64,000 bases of DNA from JAXLYE01 sp046351595 (GCA_046351595.1 JAXLYE010000002.1:1-64000); one strand, 5' to 3'; shown: positions 28,323 to 47,003, numbered from the stretch's first letter. The notes: generated by a model not told the origin, from the letters alone. Program-made: numbers and translations.

Positions 28323-29339
28323 TCAGGTCGGGCGCTCGATGCGGCCGTCGGCGTGGCGGGCGAAGCGGCCCTCGCGCGCGCCGTGCACCGGCGCCTCGTC
28401 GGGCCACGGCCAGCCGCCGAAGCGCGTGCGCTGGTAGTCGAGGAACGCCTGCTGGATCTCGGCGCGCGAGTTCATGACGAACGGGCCGTACTGCGCCACG
28501 GGCTCGCCGATGGGGCGGCCCTGCAGGAGCAGCAGCTCGCTCTCGTCCGGGCCGTTCGTGAGCGGCGCCGCCGCATCACCGCGCAGCTCGACCGAGTGCT
28601 TCGCCGGGATCTCCTGATCGCCGATCCTGAGCGCGCGGCCGCGGAAGAAGTACAGCGTGCGCCGCGTCCCTGAAGCGGCGGGCGGCAGCACGAAGCGCGC
28701 GCCCGGCTGTAGCTTCAGCGTCCAGATCGCGACGTCCGCCTCCTTGCGCGCGGCCCACGACCGCGGCGGCGGCGCCTGCGGCACGAGCCCGTCGAAGGCG
28801 CCGGCCACCACCGTCACCTCGGTCGCGCGCCCGGCCTCGTCCTTGACCACGCGGCGCGGGACGCCGCCGCTCCAGAACATGGTGAAGTGCGGCTCGGCCA
28901 TCTTGTCGGCGGCCGGCAGGTTGAGCCAGATCTGGAACAGCTCCAGCGGGTTCGGCGCGCTCTGCTCGAGCAGCGGGAACATCTCGGAGTGGACGACGCC
29001 GCGGCCCGCAGTCAGCCACTGCACGTCGCCGCCGCCGTAGCGCGCCGCCGCCCCGAGGGAGTCGGCGTGGTCGATGAGCCCGCGGCGGACCACGGTCACG
29101 GTCTCGAAGCCGCGGTGCGGGTGGCCGGGGAAGCCGGGGACGACCTCGCCGTGGTACATGCGCCAGCCGTCCTTGCCGGCGAAGTCCTGGCCGAGCTCGC
29201 GGCCGTCGAGCGGCGCCGCCGGGCCGAGGCGCTCGTTGCCGGCCGGGTAGGCGTCGTCGTGGTGGACGCAGAAAAGGAACGGATCCGCCGTCTCCCAGGG
29301 GAAGCCGAGCGGCTTGAGCCCGCGAATCAGGTCTCGCAT
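28323..29339 (-). CDS. pirin family protein
   Basis: A 338-residue bicupin. DPFLFCVHHDDAYPAGN opens the first cupin; HPHRGFETVTVVRRG and GRGVVHSEMFP carry the His and Glu residues that bind metal in pirins, and NPLELFQIWLNLP follows. The second cupin (RFVLPPAASGTRRTLYFFRG) is the regulatory half. The family includes quercetinases and redox-related regulators, so activity cannot be fixed. ATG 29339 has GAGGTG at the correct distance. It is divergent from the large peptidase-propeller-barrel gene. Confidence 0.87.
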   Translation of the reverse strand: MRDLIRGLKPLGFPWETADPFLFCVHHDDAYPAGNERLGPAAPLDGRELGQDFAGKDGWRMYHGEVVPGFPGHPHRGFETVTVVRRGLIDHADSLGAAARYGGGDVQWLTAGRGVVHSEMFPLLEQSAPNPLELFQIWLNLPAADKMAEPHFTMFWSGGVPRRVVKDEAGRATEVTVVAGAFDGLVPQAPPPRSWAARKEADVAIWTLKLQPGARFVLPPAASGTRRTLYFFRGRALRIGDQEIPAKHSVELRGDAAAPLTNGPDESELLLLQGRPIGEPVAQYGPFVMNSRAEIQQAFLDYQRTRFGGWPWPDEAPVHGAREGRFARHADGRIERPT

Positions 29340-29497
29340 GGTGGCACCTCGATGCGGCCACGGAGGCTCGGCGCCGGGCCGCCTCCCTCGTTGGCCGGAG
29401 CCTCCAAGGTAGGGACGCCGGGCCGCGACCACAAGGGCCGGGCGGGCGCGCTTCCGGCTTCGTGCGCCGCTCGGGTGGTGATAAAACCGCGCGGCTC

Positions 29498-32400
29498 ATG
29501 TCGCTCGTCCGGTCGCCGTGGTCCCGCATGCTGCGCCTGCTGCTGGCGCCCCAAAGGCCGTGGGCGGTGCTTTGCGCGGCGCTGTGGGCGCTGCTCGTGG
29601 CTTCGAGCGCGCGCGCCGGGGACCCGGAGCTCTTGTGGCGCACGATCGAGACCGAGCACTTCCGCATCACCTACCACGAGCCCATCGGCGAGGCGGCGCA
29701 GCGCCTGGCGCGGCTGGCCGAGATCGCGCACAGGTCGCTGGCGCCGGTGCTCGCGCACACGCCGCGGTTCCGCACCGAGGTGCTGTTGACCGACGACACG
29801 GACTTCGCCAACGGCTCGGCCACGGCGCTGCCGTTCACGACGATGCGGCTGTACCTGACCGCGCCCGACGACCGCTCCGAGCTGACGGACTACGACGACT
29901 GGCTGTACGCGCTGTTCGTCCACGAGTACACGCACATCCTGCACCTGGACACCGTGAACGGCCTGCCGCGCTGGGTGAACTACCTGCTCGGCTTCGGCGT
30001 GAACACGCTGTACGCGCCCAACCAGATCCAGCCGCGCTGGTTCATCGAGGGCCTGGCCGTGTTCGAGGAGACCGAGCGTACCTCGGGCGGCCGCCTGCGC
30101 AGCACGATCTTCGACATGTACCTGCGCGCGCACACCCTGGAGGACAAGTTCTTACGCCTCGATCAGGTCACGAACAATACGCGCCTGTTCCCGCGCGGCA
30201 ACGTCGCCTACCTGTACGGCTCCGCGTTCCTGCGCTACCTGGCGCGGCGCTTCGGTGAGGACGTGCTGAAGCGGATCTCGCAGCGCTACGGCGGCTGCTG
30301 GTCGCCGGACTGCTGGCTGCCCTGGGGCATGAGCCGCGCGCTGCAGAAGGTCACGGGCCAGAAGATCACCTACGGAGAGCTGTACGACGGCTTCCGCAAG
30401 GACACGCTGGCGCGCTACGAGAAGCAGCGCGCGGCGATCGCGGTGGGGCCGCTCGGCCTGATGCAGGGACAGGCGCTGACGGGCTGGAAGGTGAGCCTCG
30501 ATCGGCCGCAGCTCGCGCCGGCAAACCCCGACGGCAGCGGCGGCACCGCGGTGCTGTGGCTCGACTCCGATCCGTACCGTCGACCGGCGCTGTGGCGCCA
30601 CGAGCTCTCGACCGGCCGCACCCGGGTCGAGCTGCAGATCGACGGCGCCACCGGCCTGTCGCTGAGCCAGGACGGCGCGCTGGCGGTGATGGCGCGGTTC
30701 AGCCTCTTCCGCACCAACTTCAGCTTCCAGGACCTGGTCGTCTTCCACCGCGGGCGCCGCGAGCTCTACCAGCTCAGCGACGGGCTGCGGGTCGACAACC
30801 CGGCGGTCTCGCCCGACGGCCGCCGCGTCGCCTTCGAGGTCAACACGCAGGGCTCGCGCCGCCTCGGCGTGATGGAGCTGCCGCCGCTCGGCACGCGTGA
30901 GGAGGCGCAGCGCATCGACCGCCACGCCGTGCGCATCCCCGAGGTGTGGCGCGCGCGCGCGGCCCGCCCGGTCGAGTTCCCGCTTGTGCAGGAGCCGCTC
31001 TCGCAGGTCTACACGCCGGCCTGGTCGCCCGACGGCAAGCTGCTGGCGATGTCGCTGTGGCAGAGCGGCGGCTACCGCGACATCGTGATCCTGGAGCTAT
31101 CGACCGGGCGGCTGCGCTACGTCACGCGCGACCGCGCGCTCGACATGCACCCGCGCTTCTCGGCGGACGGCCGCTGGCTGTACTTCTCGTCGGACCGCAC
31201 CGGCGTCTTCAACCTGTACGCGCACCACCTGGCCAGCGACACCACGTTCCAGGCGACCAGCGTGGTGAACGGCGTCTTCAACCCCGCGGTCACGGCCGAC
31301 GACCGCCAGTGCTTCTACGTCGGCTTCGTCGCCGAGGGCTACCGCATCGAGGCGCTGCCGCTCGAGCCGCGCCGCTTCGTGCTGGCGCCGCCGCCTGCGG
31401 ACGACCGCCCGCCTCCGGTGCCGCTGCCGTCGCCGTCCGCGCCGCTCGAGCCGAGCGAGCGCCTCGAGGTGAAACGATACAATCCGGCGCGCACGTTCTT
31501 CCGCACGCCGCTGTCGTTCCTGTCGCTGCAGCTGCCGATCTCGGCGCCCGGGCCGTACGGCCAGAGCTTCGGGCTGCAGCTGTCGACCTCGGACCTCGTC
31601 GGGCTGCACTCGCTGGTGGCGGGGCTGACGCTGAACTCGGCGCGCGCCGACACCACCGGCTTCTTCGCGCGCTACTCGTACGGGCGGCTGTGGAACAGCC
31701 TGTACCTCGACGTGGCGCGCAGCGTCTACCCGCGCGGCGGCCTGCGGCAGAACGGTCAGAACAAGAGCTACGACGAGGAGACGCTGTCCGTCTCGGCGGG
31801 CACCGACCTGCCGATCCTGCGCGACGCCGCGCGCAGCGCCACGATCTCGCTCTACTACAGCTTCTCGTACTGGCGCAGCCTGACGCGGTTCGGCCTCGTC
31901 GGGCCGGCCGACAGCTCGCCGGTGCTGCCCGAGCTCGGGCGCTACGCCGCGCTCAGCCTGAGCATGAGCTACAGCGACGCCCGCCGCTTCCTCTACTCCG
32001 TCGGTCCCGAGAAGGGGCGCTCGCTGTCGCTGAGCATGGTGCTGGCGCACCCCGCGCTCGGCTCGCAGTACACCGTCTACTCGCTGCGCGCCTCGATCGG
32101 CCAGTACGTCGGCATCCCGTGGCCGTCGCGCTTCCTGCGCAACCACACGCTGCTGTTGTCCTACGAGTTCGGCATCTCGGGCGGCGACCTGTCGCGCCGC
32201 GGCGTCTACTACCTGGGCGGCTTCCCGACGGGCGAGGACTTCCTGCGGGCGGCGCTGCTCGGCCAGCGACCCGGCCAGGCCAAGCTGCGCGGCTACGAAA
32301 CGGGCGCGTTCTACGGCGACCAGCTGCACGTGCTCAACGTCGAGTACCGCTTCCCCATCGCCTGGCTCGAGCGCGGCTACGAGACGCTGCCGCTGTACCT

Positions 32401-32614
32401 GTGGCGGCTGCACGCCGCGGTGTACTCGGACGTGGGCGCCGCCTTCTTCGGCAAGCTGACGCCGGACAAGCTGCGCGCCTCGGTCGGCGGCGAGCTGCGC
32501 CTGGACGGCTGGCTGGGCTACTTCCTGCCGTTCATGCTGCAGCTCGGGTACGCGCACGGCTTCATGGACGGCGCCGACCACCGCGTCTACTTCCTGCTCA
32601 ACAACCCGCTTTAG
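29498..32614 (+). CDS. giant exported protein: peptidase-MA-like domain, TolB-type propeller, outer-membrane barrel
   Basis: A 1038-residue exported protein. After a signal peptide, residues about 45-260 form a peptidase-MA-like domain with HEYTHILHLD (HExxH) and EGLAVFEE, where a third ligand would lie. Residues about 330-640 contain repeated WD40/TolB-like units (TPAWSPDGKLLAMSLWQSGG, PRFSADGRWLYFSSDR). The last 350 residues are rich in alternating hydrophobic/aromatic strands ending in VYFLLNNPL, as expected for a beta-barrel of the Omp85 surface-antigen type. One protein would therefore carry a metalloprotease, a propeller and a barrel. The barrel is inferred from strand pattern, not proved. 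A GATAAA hexamer lies 12 nt upstream; no Shine-Dalgarno is seen. Confidence 0.8.
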   Translation: MSLVRSPWSRMLRLLLAPQRPWAVLCAALWALLVASSARAGDPELLWRTIETEHFRITYHEPIGEAAQRLARLAEIAHRSLAPVLAHTPRFRTEVLLTDDTDFANGSATALPFTTMRLYLTAPDDRSELTDYDDWLYALFVHEYTHILHLDTVNGLPRWVNYLLGFGVNTLYAPNQIQPRWFIEGLAVFEETERTSGGRLRSTIFDMYLRAHTLEDKFLRLDQVTNNTRLFPRGNVAYLYGSAFLRYLARRFGEDVLKRISQRYGGCWSPDCWLPWGMSRALQKVTGQKITYGELYDGFRKDTLARYEKQRAAIAVGPLGLMQGQALTGWKVSLDRPQLAPANPDGSGGTAVLWLDSDPYRRPALWRHELSTGRTRVELQIDGATGLSLSQDGALAVMARFSLFRTNFSFQDLVVFHRGRRELYQLSDGLRVDNPAVSPDGRRVAFEVNTQGSRRLGVMELPPLGTREEAQRIDRHAVRIPEVWRARAARPVEFPLVQEPLSQVYTPAWSPDGKLLAMSLWQSGGYRDIVILELSTGRLRYVTRDRALDMHPRFSADGRWLYFSSDRTGVFNLYAHHLASDTTFQATSVVNGVFNPAVTADDRQCFYVGFVAEGYRIEALPLEPRRFVLAPPPADDRPPPVPLPSPSAPLEPSERLEVKRYNPARTFFRTPLSFLSLQLPISAPGPYGQSFGLQLSTSDLVGLHSLVAGLTLNSARADTTGFFARYSYGRLWNSLYLDVARSVYPRGGLRQNGQNKSYDEETLSVSAGTDLPILRDAARSATISLYYSFSYWRSLTRFGLVGPADSSPVLPELGRYAALSLSMSYSDARRFLYSVGPEKGRSLSLSMVLAHPALGSQYTVYSLRASIGQYVGIPWPSRFLRNHTLLLSYEFGISGGDLSRRGVYYLGGFPTGEDFLRAALLGQRPGQAKLRGYETGAFYGDQLHVLNVEYRFPIAWLERGYETLPLYLWRLHAAVYSDVGAAFFGKLTPDKLRASVGGELRLDGWLGYFLPFMLQLGYAHGFMDGADHRVYFLLNNPL

Positions 32615-32650
32615 CGCGGCCGCGGCCGTGCGCGATCCGGTACGGGTCGT

Positions 32651-32668
32651 GTGTACCGATCGGTACAC
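32651..32668. promoter_or_regulatory. perfect 18-bp palindrome, operator-like
   Basis: GTGTACCGATCGGTACAC, an exact inverted repeat about 118 nt upstream of the small His-rich lipoprotein gene and flanked by partial CCGGTACGG matches on both sides. The size and symmetry fit a TetR/AcrR-type operator. No regulator gene of that family lies in the window. Confidence 0.6.
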
Positions 32669-32786
32669 AGCCTGGCCCGTCCGGTACGGCACACGCGCGC
32701 GCGGCTCCGTAAGTGAGGAATCACACGCCGCCGAGCGCGGTGCGCCTCTTGCAGCGGAGCCAGTGCCACTCACCCAGGAGGCCCCC

Positions 32787-32921
32787 ATGAAGCGCTCACG
32801 CGGAGCGTTGCTGTTCCTGCTCGTCACCCTGTCCGTGTTCGCCAGCGCCTGCGTCGTCGGTCCCGGTCGGTATGGTCACCCGGGCCGGCACCGCGGCTGG
32901 CACCACCACGGACGCTGGTAG
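32787..32921 (+). CDS. 44-residue His-rich lipoprotein
   Basis: A very small exported protein. A basic N-terminus and hydrophobic stretch end in a lipobox (SACVV) and the mature part is only about 24 residues, GPGRYGHPGRHRGWHHHGRW, five of them His. Metal binding or a scaffold role is a guess from the His content. AGGAG precedes the ATG at 32787. An 18-bp palindrome lies about 120 nt upstream. The next gene is convergent. Confidence 0.65.
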   Translation: MKRSRGALLFLLVTLSVFASACVVGPGRYGHPGRHRGWHHHGRW

Positions 32922-33042
32922 CCGGCGGCGCCGTGGCGGCACGTTCACGCTGCCGCGGCGCCGCGTTCTCGGCGGCGCTGTGCCTCGACCTCGGGCCGCG
33001 CCGCACCGCGACCTACCCGCTCGCGGAGAGCTCCGGAAGCGG

Positions 33043-35007
<1,965 letters not shown>

Positions 35008-35256
35008 CGGCGGCGCGCCTTCTCCTCCGAGCGCATCATACCACGCGGTCGCCCAGGGCCGTCCGGGTCCTCGGGGTCCTCGGGGCCCGACGGAGCTCGC
35101 CACGTCCTGGGCGGTCTGGGGCTCAGGGACTTCCCAGGCGCGACCGCTGGGTACGATCGGTGGGCGCGAGTCGCGGGTCTGGTTCAGGCCCTGGCTCAGG
35201 CCCCGGCCGGTGCTCCGGCCTGTTCCGGCTCCGGAAGCTCTGATACTTTTGTCTCT

Positions 35257-35910
35257 GTGAAGGATCTGCCCGTCGAGCGCGCCCGGGGCCGTGGGCCGCG
35301 GTCGCTGCTGGTCGCGCTCTTCGCGAGCGCGCTCGTCGCAATCGCTCCGTGTCCGGCTCGGGACGCCGCGGCCCAGGAGGGCAGCGGCGACGAGCCGCCG
35401 CGCGGGCGCCCGCCGCGCGAGTCCGTGCTCGAGGCCACCGAGCCGCCGGAGCCGCCGGCCGAGGCGCTCGGCGCGCTGCCGCGTAATCCGGACGAGCCGC
35501 CCGAGCTCACCGAGCTCAAGGCGCGCCTCGTGCGCGGCGAGGGCTCGACCGGCTCCGGCGACATCAAGCTGCTGCAGAAGCTGAGCCACAAGCACCCGCA
35601 GAGCGCCGAGATCGTCTACCTGCTCGGGCAGCTCTACCTGGCCAAGCTCTGGGTCGGCGACGGGCTCAAGGCGCTGCGCCGGGCCGTCGAGCTCGAGCCG
35701 CTTTTGCGCGCGAACCCGTTCCTCATCCGGGCCGCGATCAACGGGCTCGGCAACGATCGCGATCAGGCGCAGGTGCGCCGCTTCCTGATCTCCGAGATCG
35801 GCCGCCCGGCCGCGCCCTACCTCGAGGAGGTGCTGCACGGCGAGTGGCGCGCCCAGGTCAAGGAGCGCGCCGCCAACATCCTCGCCGAGATCAACCAGGC
35901 CGCGCCCTGA
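35257..35910 (+). CDS. exported helical-repeat protein resembling the neighbouring kinases' outer domain
   Basis: A 217-residue exported protein beginning at GTG 35257, with GATACT nine nt upstream and no Shine-Dalgarno. The signal peptide (SLLVALFASALVAIAPCPA) is followed by a Pro/Glu linker and TPR-like helices: SAEIVYLLGQLYLAKLW, then ALRRAVELEPLLRANPF. The last 90 residues (QVRRFLISEIGRPAAPYLEEVL...AQVKERAANIL) resemble the outer-domain core of the flanking kinases. It ends 24 nt before the second kinase gene and may be co-expressed with it. A helper or ligand-binding partner of the kinases is an inference. Confidence 0.75.
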   Translation: MKDLPVERARGRGPRSLLVALFASALVAIAPCPARDAAAQEGSGDEPPRGRPPRESVLEATEPPEPPAEALGALPRNPDEPPELTELKARLVRGEGSTGSGDIKLLQKLSHKHPQSAEIVYLLGQLYLAKLWVGDGLKALRRAVELEPLLRANPFLIRAAINGLGNDRDQAQVRRFLISEIGRPAAPYLEEVLHGEWRAQVKERAANILAEINQAAP

Positions 35911-35934
35911 CCGTCCCAGGCGTCGAAGGATCGC

Positions 35935-37980
<2,046 letters not shown>

Positions 37981-38029
37981 ACGCCGCCGCCCCCGCCGGC
38001 AAGAGTCGCGGACGGCGCTAGCAGCGCGG

Positions 38030-39001
38030 CTAGCGCTTCCTGCGGATCAGGCGCAGGGTCTGGTGGCACAGCTGCTCGCGATCGGTGTCGAGGAGCGCCA
38101 TGTCGCTGGCGCCGGCGCGGATCAGCGAGACCACGCTCGTCGGGTCGGTCACGTCGACGACCAGCACCGGCGTCTTGCGGTGCGGGCCCTCGCTGCGCAG
38201 GCTGTGGATGCGCGCCGCCGCGAGCGAGTCGCCCGGCACAAGGATGGCCTGGATGTCCTGCTTGCCCAGGTGCGCGGGCGGGACCTTCTTGCCGCCCCAG
38301 CCGACGGCGCGCATCTTGTGCATCGCCAGCGACGCGCGCAGGTCCTCCAGCCGCTCGCCGCCGATGCCCCAGATGACGACGTTGGGCATCAGCACCGAGT
38401 CCTGGTCCTGCAGCACCACGGCCTCGATCGTCGCCACGCGCGACTGCAGATCCGGCCGCAGCACCGACGGGCTGCGGCGGTGCGAGAGCGGGCTCTCCGG
38501 CTCGATGCGCGGCGTGAGCGCTCCCGGCGGCGAGCTGCGCAGGCTGCGTCCGAGGCCGGGCCGCGAGGCGATGAGCTGCTGCAGCGCCTGACGGAGCTGC
38601 ACCGCGGTCGGCCGCCGCGCCGGCGACTTCTCCAGCGCCCACAGCGCCAGCGCCGACAGCTGCGGCGACACCTCGCGGTGCAGGACCTGCCGCTCGATCG
38701 GCGGCGGCGGCGTGTGGATGTGCTGGTTCATGATGTCGACCGGCGAGCGCCCCGCGAACGGCAGCCGCCCGGCCAGCAGCTGATACAGCACCACACCGAG
38801 CGAGTAGATGTCCGCGGGCGGGCCGATGCTGTGGCCGAGGCACTGCTCGGGCGCCATGTAGTGCGCGGTGCCCAGCACCTGCCCGCGCGAGGTCAGCCGC
38901 TGCTGCGGCTCGGAGCCGTCGACGAACGCCAGCCCGAAGTCGAGCAGCTTCAGGCGCTCGGTGCCGCCATCGTCCTGGTAGAGCATGATGTTCGAGGGCT
39001 T
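38030..39001 (-). pseudogene. C-terminal half of a Ser/Thr kinase interrupted by an 11.3-kb insertion
   Basis: The frame begins mid-kinase: KPSNIML is the end of an HRDxKPSN catalytic loop, followed by LLDFGLAF, GTAHYMAPEQ, DIYSLGVVLYQLLAGRLPF and the rest of a C-lobe (about 200 residues). The last 120 residues (MPNVVIWGIGGERLEDLR...DREQLCHQTLRLIRRKR) look like a degenerate receiver-type domain. Nothing upstream of 39001 supplies the ATP-binding lobe. The matching N-lobe lies at 50275-50817 on the same strand, ending in HRDIKPS, and both share CGAGGGCTT at the break. Alone this piece cannot bind ATP. The upstream frame to 39148 has no kinase similarity and no ribosome site. Confidence 0.85.
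38993..39001. repeat. left direct repeat of the 11.3-kb insertion
   Basis: CGAGGGCTT, encoding Lys-Pro-Ser of the kinase catalytic loop on the minus strand. An identical copy is at 50275-50283. Extending 3 bp outward gives GTT versus GTC before the repeat, one mismatch. It could be a target-site duplication or a short-homology crossover point. Confidence 0.75.
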
Positions 39002-39146
39002 GCGGTCAGGCCGCGCGCGGCTCGGGGCTGCGCGGGCTCGGGCGGGTACGGCGGGGCGGGGCGCGGAACGCTTGCTGGGTGCGACTGCGGCCGGCTCGCC
39101 ATGCGGCGCGCGCTTGCTAGACTGCGGGCCCAGGAGAAGACACCCC

Positions 39147-40205
39147 ATGCGAAAGACCCCTGCCTACGCTGCCGCTTCTGCCAACGCCCCGCTCGGACCG
39201 ATGCTGATCGAGCGCCGCGATCCCGGGCCGAACGACGTCGCCATCGACATCCTGTTCTGCGGCGTCTGTCACTCGGACCTCCACCAGGCCCGCGACGAGT
39301 GGGGCGGCGCGCTGTTCCCGATGGTGCCGGGCCACGAGATCATCGGCCGCGTGAGCCACGTCGGCGCCGCGGTCACGCGCCTGCGGATCGGCGACCTCGC
39401 CGGCGTCGGCTGCATGGTCGACTCGTGCCGCCGCTGCGCGCCGTGCGAGCGGCACCTGGAGCAGTTCTGCGAGTCCGGCTGCGCCTTCACGTACAACGGC
39501 ACCGAGATGGATCGCAAGACGCCCACCTACGGCGGCTACTCGACCCACATCGTCGTCGACGAGCGCTTCACGCTCAAGGTGCCCGAGGCGCTCGATCCGG
39601 CGGCCGCGGCGCCGCTGCTCTGCGCCGGCATCACCACGTACTCGCCGCTGCGCCAGTGGAGCTGCAAGCCGGGCGACCGCGTCGCCGTGGTCGGCCTGGG
39701 CGGCCTCGGGCACATGGCGGTCAAGCTGGCGGCGTCGATGGGCGCCGAGGTGACGATGCTCAGCACCTCGCCGTCGAAGGAGGCCGACGCGCGGCGGCTC
39801 GGCGCGCACGGCTTCGCCTCGACGCGCGAGGGCTCGACGTTCAAGAAGCTGGCGCGCCGCTTCGACCTCATCATCGACACGATCTCGGCGCCGCACGACT
39901 ACAACAAGTACCTCGGCATGCTGCGGCCGCTCGGCACGATGGTGCTGGTCGGCGTGCCGCCCGAGCCGACGCCGCTCGCCGCGAACGCGCTGATCGGCGG
40001 CAACCGCCGCCTCGCCGGCTCGCTGATCGGCGGCATCGCCGAGACGCAGGAGATGCTCGACTACTGCGGCCAGCACAAGATCGTCTCGGACATCGAGCTC
40101 ATCCCGATCGACAAGATCAACGAGGCGTACGAGCGCATGCTCAAGGGCGACGTGCGCTACCGCTTCGTCATCGACATCGCCAGCCTCAAGAAGTCCGCCG
40201 CATAG
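39147..40205 (+). CDS. zinc-dependent NAD(P) alcohol dehydrogenase, cinnamyl-ADH type
   Basis: A 352-residue medium-chain dehydrogenase that would interconvert primary alcohols and aldehydes. FCGVCHSDLH carries the catalytic-zinc Cys; GHEIIGRV its His-Glu partner; CRRCAPCERHLEQFC the four-Cys structural zinc lobe; GLGGLGHMAVKLA the Rossmann glycine motif. These fit the YahK/AdhC branch, usually NADPH-linked. AGGAG lies upstream of the ATG at 39147. It is the first complete gene inside the inserted segment and is followed by a palindrome and the YHS gene. Physiological substrate unknown. Confidence 0.93.
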   Translation: MRKTPAYAAASANAPLGPMLIERRDPGPNDVAIDILFCGVCHSDLHQARDEWGGALFPMVPGHEIIGRVSHVGAAVTRLRIGDLAGVGCMVDSCRRCAPCERHLEQFCESGCAFTYNGTEMDRKTPTYGGYSTHIVVDERFTLKVPEALDPAAAAPLLCAGITTYSPLRQWSCKPGDRVAVVGLGGLGHMAVKLAASMGAEVTMLSTSPSKEADARRLGAHGFASTREGSTFKKLARRFDLIIDTISAPHDYNKYLGMLRPLGTMVLVGVPPEPTPLAANALIGGNRRLAGSLIGGIAETQEMLDYCGQHKIVSDIELIPIDKINEAYERMLKGDVRYRFVIDIASLKKSAA

Positions 40206-40261
40206 GGATTTCCCGTCGGACGGCTGTGCTTGCGAGCCTCCTTTTCAGGGCCAGAGTTAGG

Positions 40262-40283
40262 CCAGAGTCTGGCCAGACTCTGG
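40262..40283. promoter_or_regulatory. perfect 22-bp palindrome before the YHS gene
   Basis: CCAGAGTCTGG followed immediately by its exact inverse complement CCAGACTCTGG. A third partial copy (GGCCAGAGTTA) lies just upstream. The palindrome ends 18 nt before the ATG, next to the Shine-Dalgarno, where a repressor or an RNA hairpin would block expression. Confidence 0.6.
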
Positions 40284-40301
40284 AAGAAGAGGAGGTGGAC
40301 C

Positions 40302-40490
40302 ATGGTCCAAGATCCGGTCTGTGGAATGCGCGTCGAGGAGCAGCAGGCGCGCGACAAGAGCCAGGTCGGCGAGCGCACGCTCTACTTCTGCTCGGGCCAG
40401 TGCAAAAAAGAGTTCGATCGCGAGCCGCAGCGCTACCTGACGCAGGGCGGGCGGCCTGCCGTCGAGGAGCAGAGCCAGCCGCGGATCTGA
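40302..40490 (+). CDS. YHS domain protein
   Basis: A 62-residue protein: MVQDPVCGM, then a spacer, ERTLYFCSGQCKKEFDREPQRYL, the complete YHS motif with its metal-binding Cys residues. Such domains are found beside heavy-metal transport and in metal-sensing modules. Here it stands alone with an acidic tail. GAGGAGG precedes the ATG at 40302; the longer frame from 40230 is rejected. It follows the alcohol dehydrogenase by 96 nt on the same strand, with a 22-bp palindrome between, so it may be regulated separately. Confidence 0.85.
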   Translation: MVQDPVCGMRVEEQQARDKSQVGERTLYFCSGQCKKEFDREPQRYLTQGGRPAVEEQSQPRI

Positions 40491-40918
40491 TACGCAGCCG
40501 CGGCCTGGCTGATTCTTGCTTGATCCGCCGCGGGCGCGCTCCCTGCGCCCGCTCTCGCCTGCCCACGCCGGCCGGCTTCGATCGCCTCGGACTCCGGTTC
40601 TGGAATCCTGATGCGCTGCGCCAGATGGCAGCATCGTACTCATCGTCCGTCGGCAACCGCTTCAAGAAATTCGGCTCATCTCGCAGGCTTGCGTGCTGCG
40701 TGTGACTTGTTGACGAATAGGTTGAAGTGGTGCAGCCTGAATAAGGGGGCGCCTTAGTACGGATTGCTGCGTACGGAGCTGTACATCCTGGTGCGGCCAG
40801 GACGCATCGAGGGCGCGGCTCCGCAGAGAACCTAATTATCAATTGGTTCGATTTATCGATAGGGCTTCGGGCCTGAATCTCTCTCTCGCAACGCTCGGCA
40901 TGCCGCAAGGAGCAGGGG
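40491..40918. other. 428-bp intergenic region
   Basis: No gene is supported. It has an A+T-rich pocket near 40700-40860, unusual here, just before the response-regulator gene, and probably holds that operon's promoter. No perfect hairpin terminator was found after the YHS gene. Confidence 0.45.
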
Positions 40919-41440
40919 ATGACCTTCAAGAAGTTCAGCCTGTTCGACGACGAGGCGACGGAGCCGCCGGTCGACCGGTCGATGGGTGCGCCGCAGGTGC
41001 TCATCATCGATGACGATGAGGACCTGGGCGCGGCGCTGCGGCTGACCCTGGGGCGGCTGTATCACGTGGTCTTGTGTGATAACGCCGCAGCCGGCATCGA
41101 AGCGGTGAGCGAAGATACCTCGGCCGTCATCTTGGACATCAAGATGTCCGGAATGGATGGATTCACTTGTTACTCAAAGATTCGCGAGAAGGATCCGGAC
41201 GTTCCGATCATCTTTCATTCCGCATATCAAGATCTGCGCGATCCCTATCGGATCATCAATGAGTATCGACCCTTCGGCTACCTGACCAAGGGCACCGAGC
41301 TGTCCGTCCTGCTCAAGACGGTCGCCGAGGCGGTCGCCCAGCGCGAGCGCAGCTCGCGGCACCGCACGCTGCAGCGCGAGCTCGCCTCCGTGAAGGCCAA
41401 GATGGAGGCGCTGCGCAAGAAGATCGGCGCCAGCAGCTGA
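40919..41440 (+). CDS. single-receiver response regulator
   Basis: A 173-residue cytosolic protein. VLIIDDDEDLG carries the acidic pocket; AVILDIKMSGMDGF the phosphorylated Asp; a Ser in IIFHSAYQD sits at the Thr/Ser position, and GYLTKGTE holds the conserved Lys. A coiled-coil-like helix (ELASVKAKMEALRKK) follows; there is no DNA-binding domain, so it acts through protein contacts. The ATG follows AAGGAGCAGGGG. The giant kinase-ATPase-histidine kinase starts 75 nt downstream and is its likely phosphodonor. Confidence 0.9.
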   Translation: MTFKKFSLFDDEATEPPVDRSMGAPQVLIIDDDEDLGAALRLTLGRLYHVVLCDNAAAGIEAVSEDTSAVILDIKMSGMDGFTCYSKIREKDPDVPIIFHSAYQDLRDPYRIINEYRPFGYLTKGTELSVLLKTVAEAVAQRERSSRHRTLQRELASVKAKMEALRKKIGASS

Positions 41441-41515
41441 GCACCTCTTCGCCTGCGTCGCTGCTACGGACTGGCACGGACTGGCACGGATCGGAACTGC
41501 TGAGCGGGGGTCTTG

Positions 41516-46978
<5,463 letters not shown>

Positions 46979-47003
46979 GGCGCGGTAGCCGGCCGCGCCG
47001 CGA

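Noticed and set aside
38999..39148. Start of the C-terminal kinase half at 39148
   Set aside because: The extra 49 residues have no kinase similarity and lie over the alcohol dehydrogenase start; better read as insert sequence.
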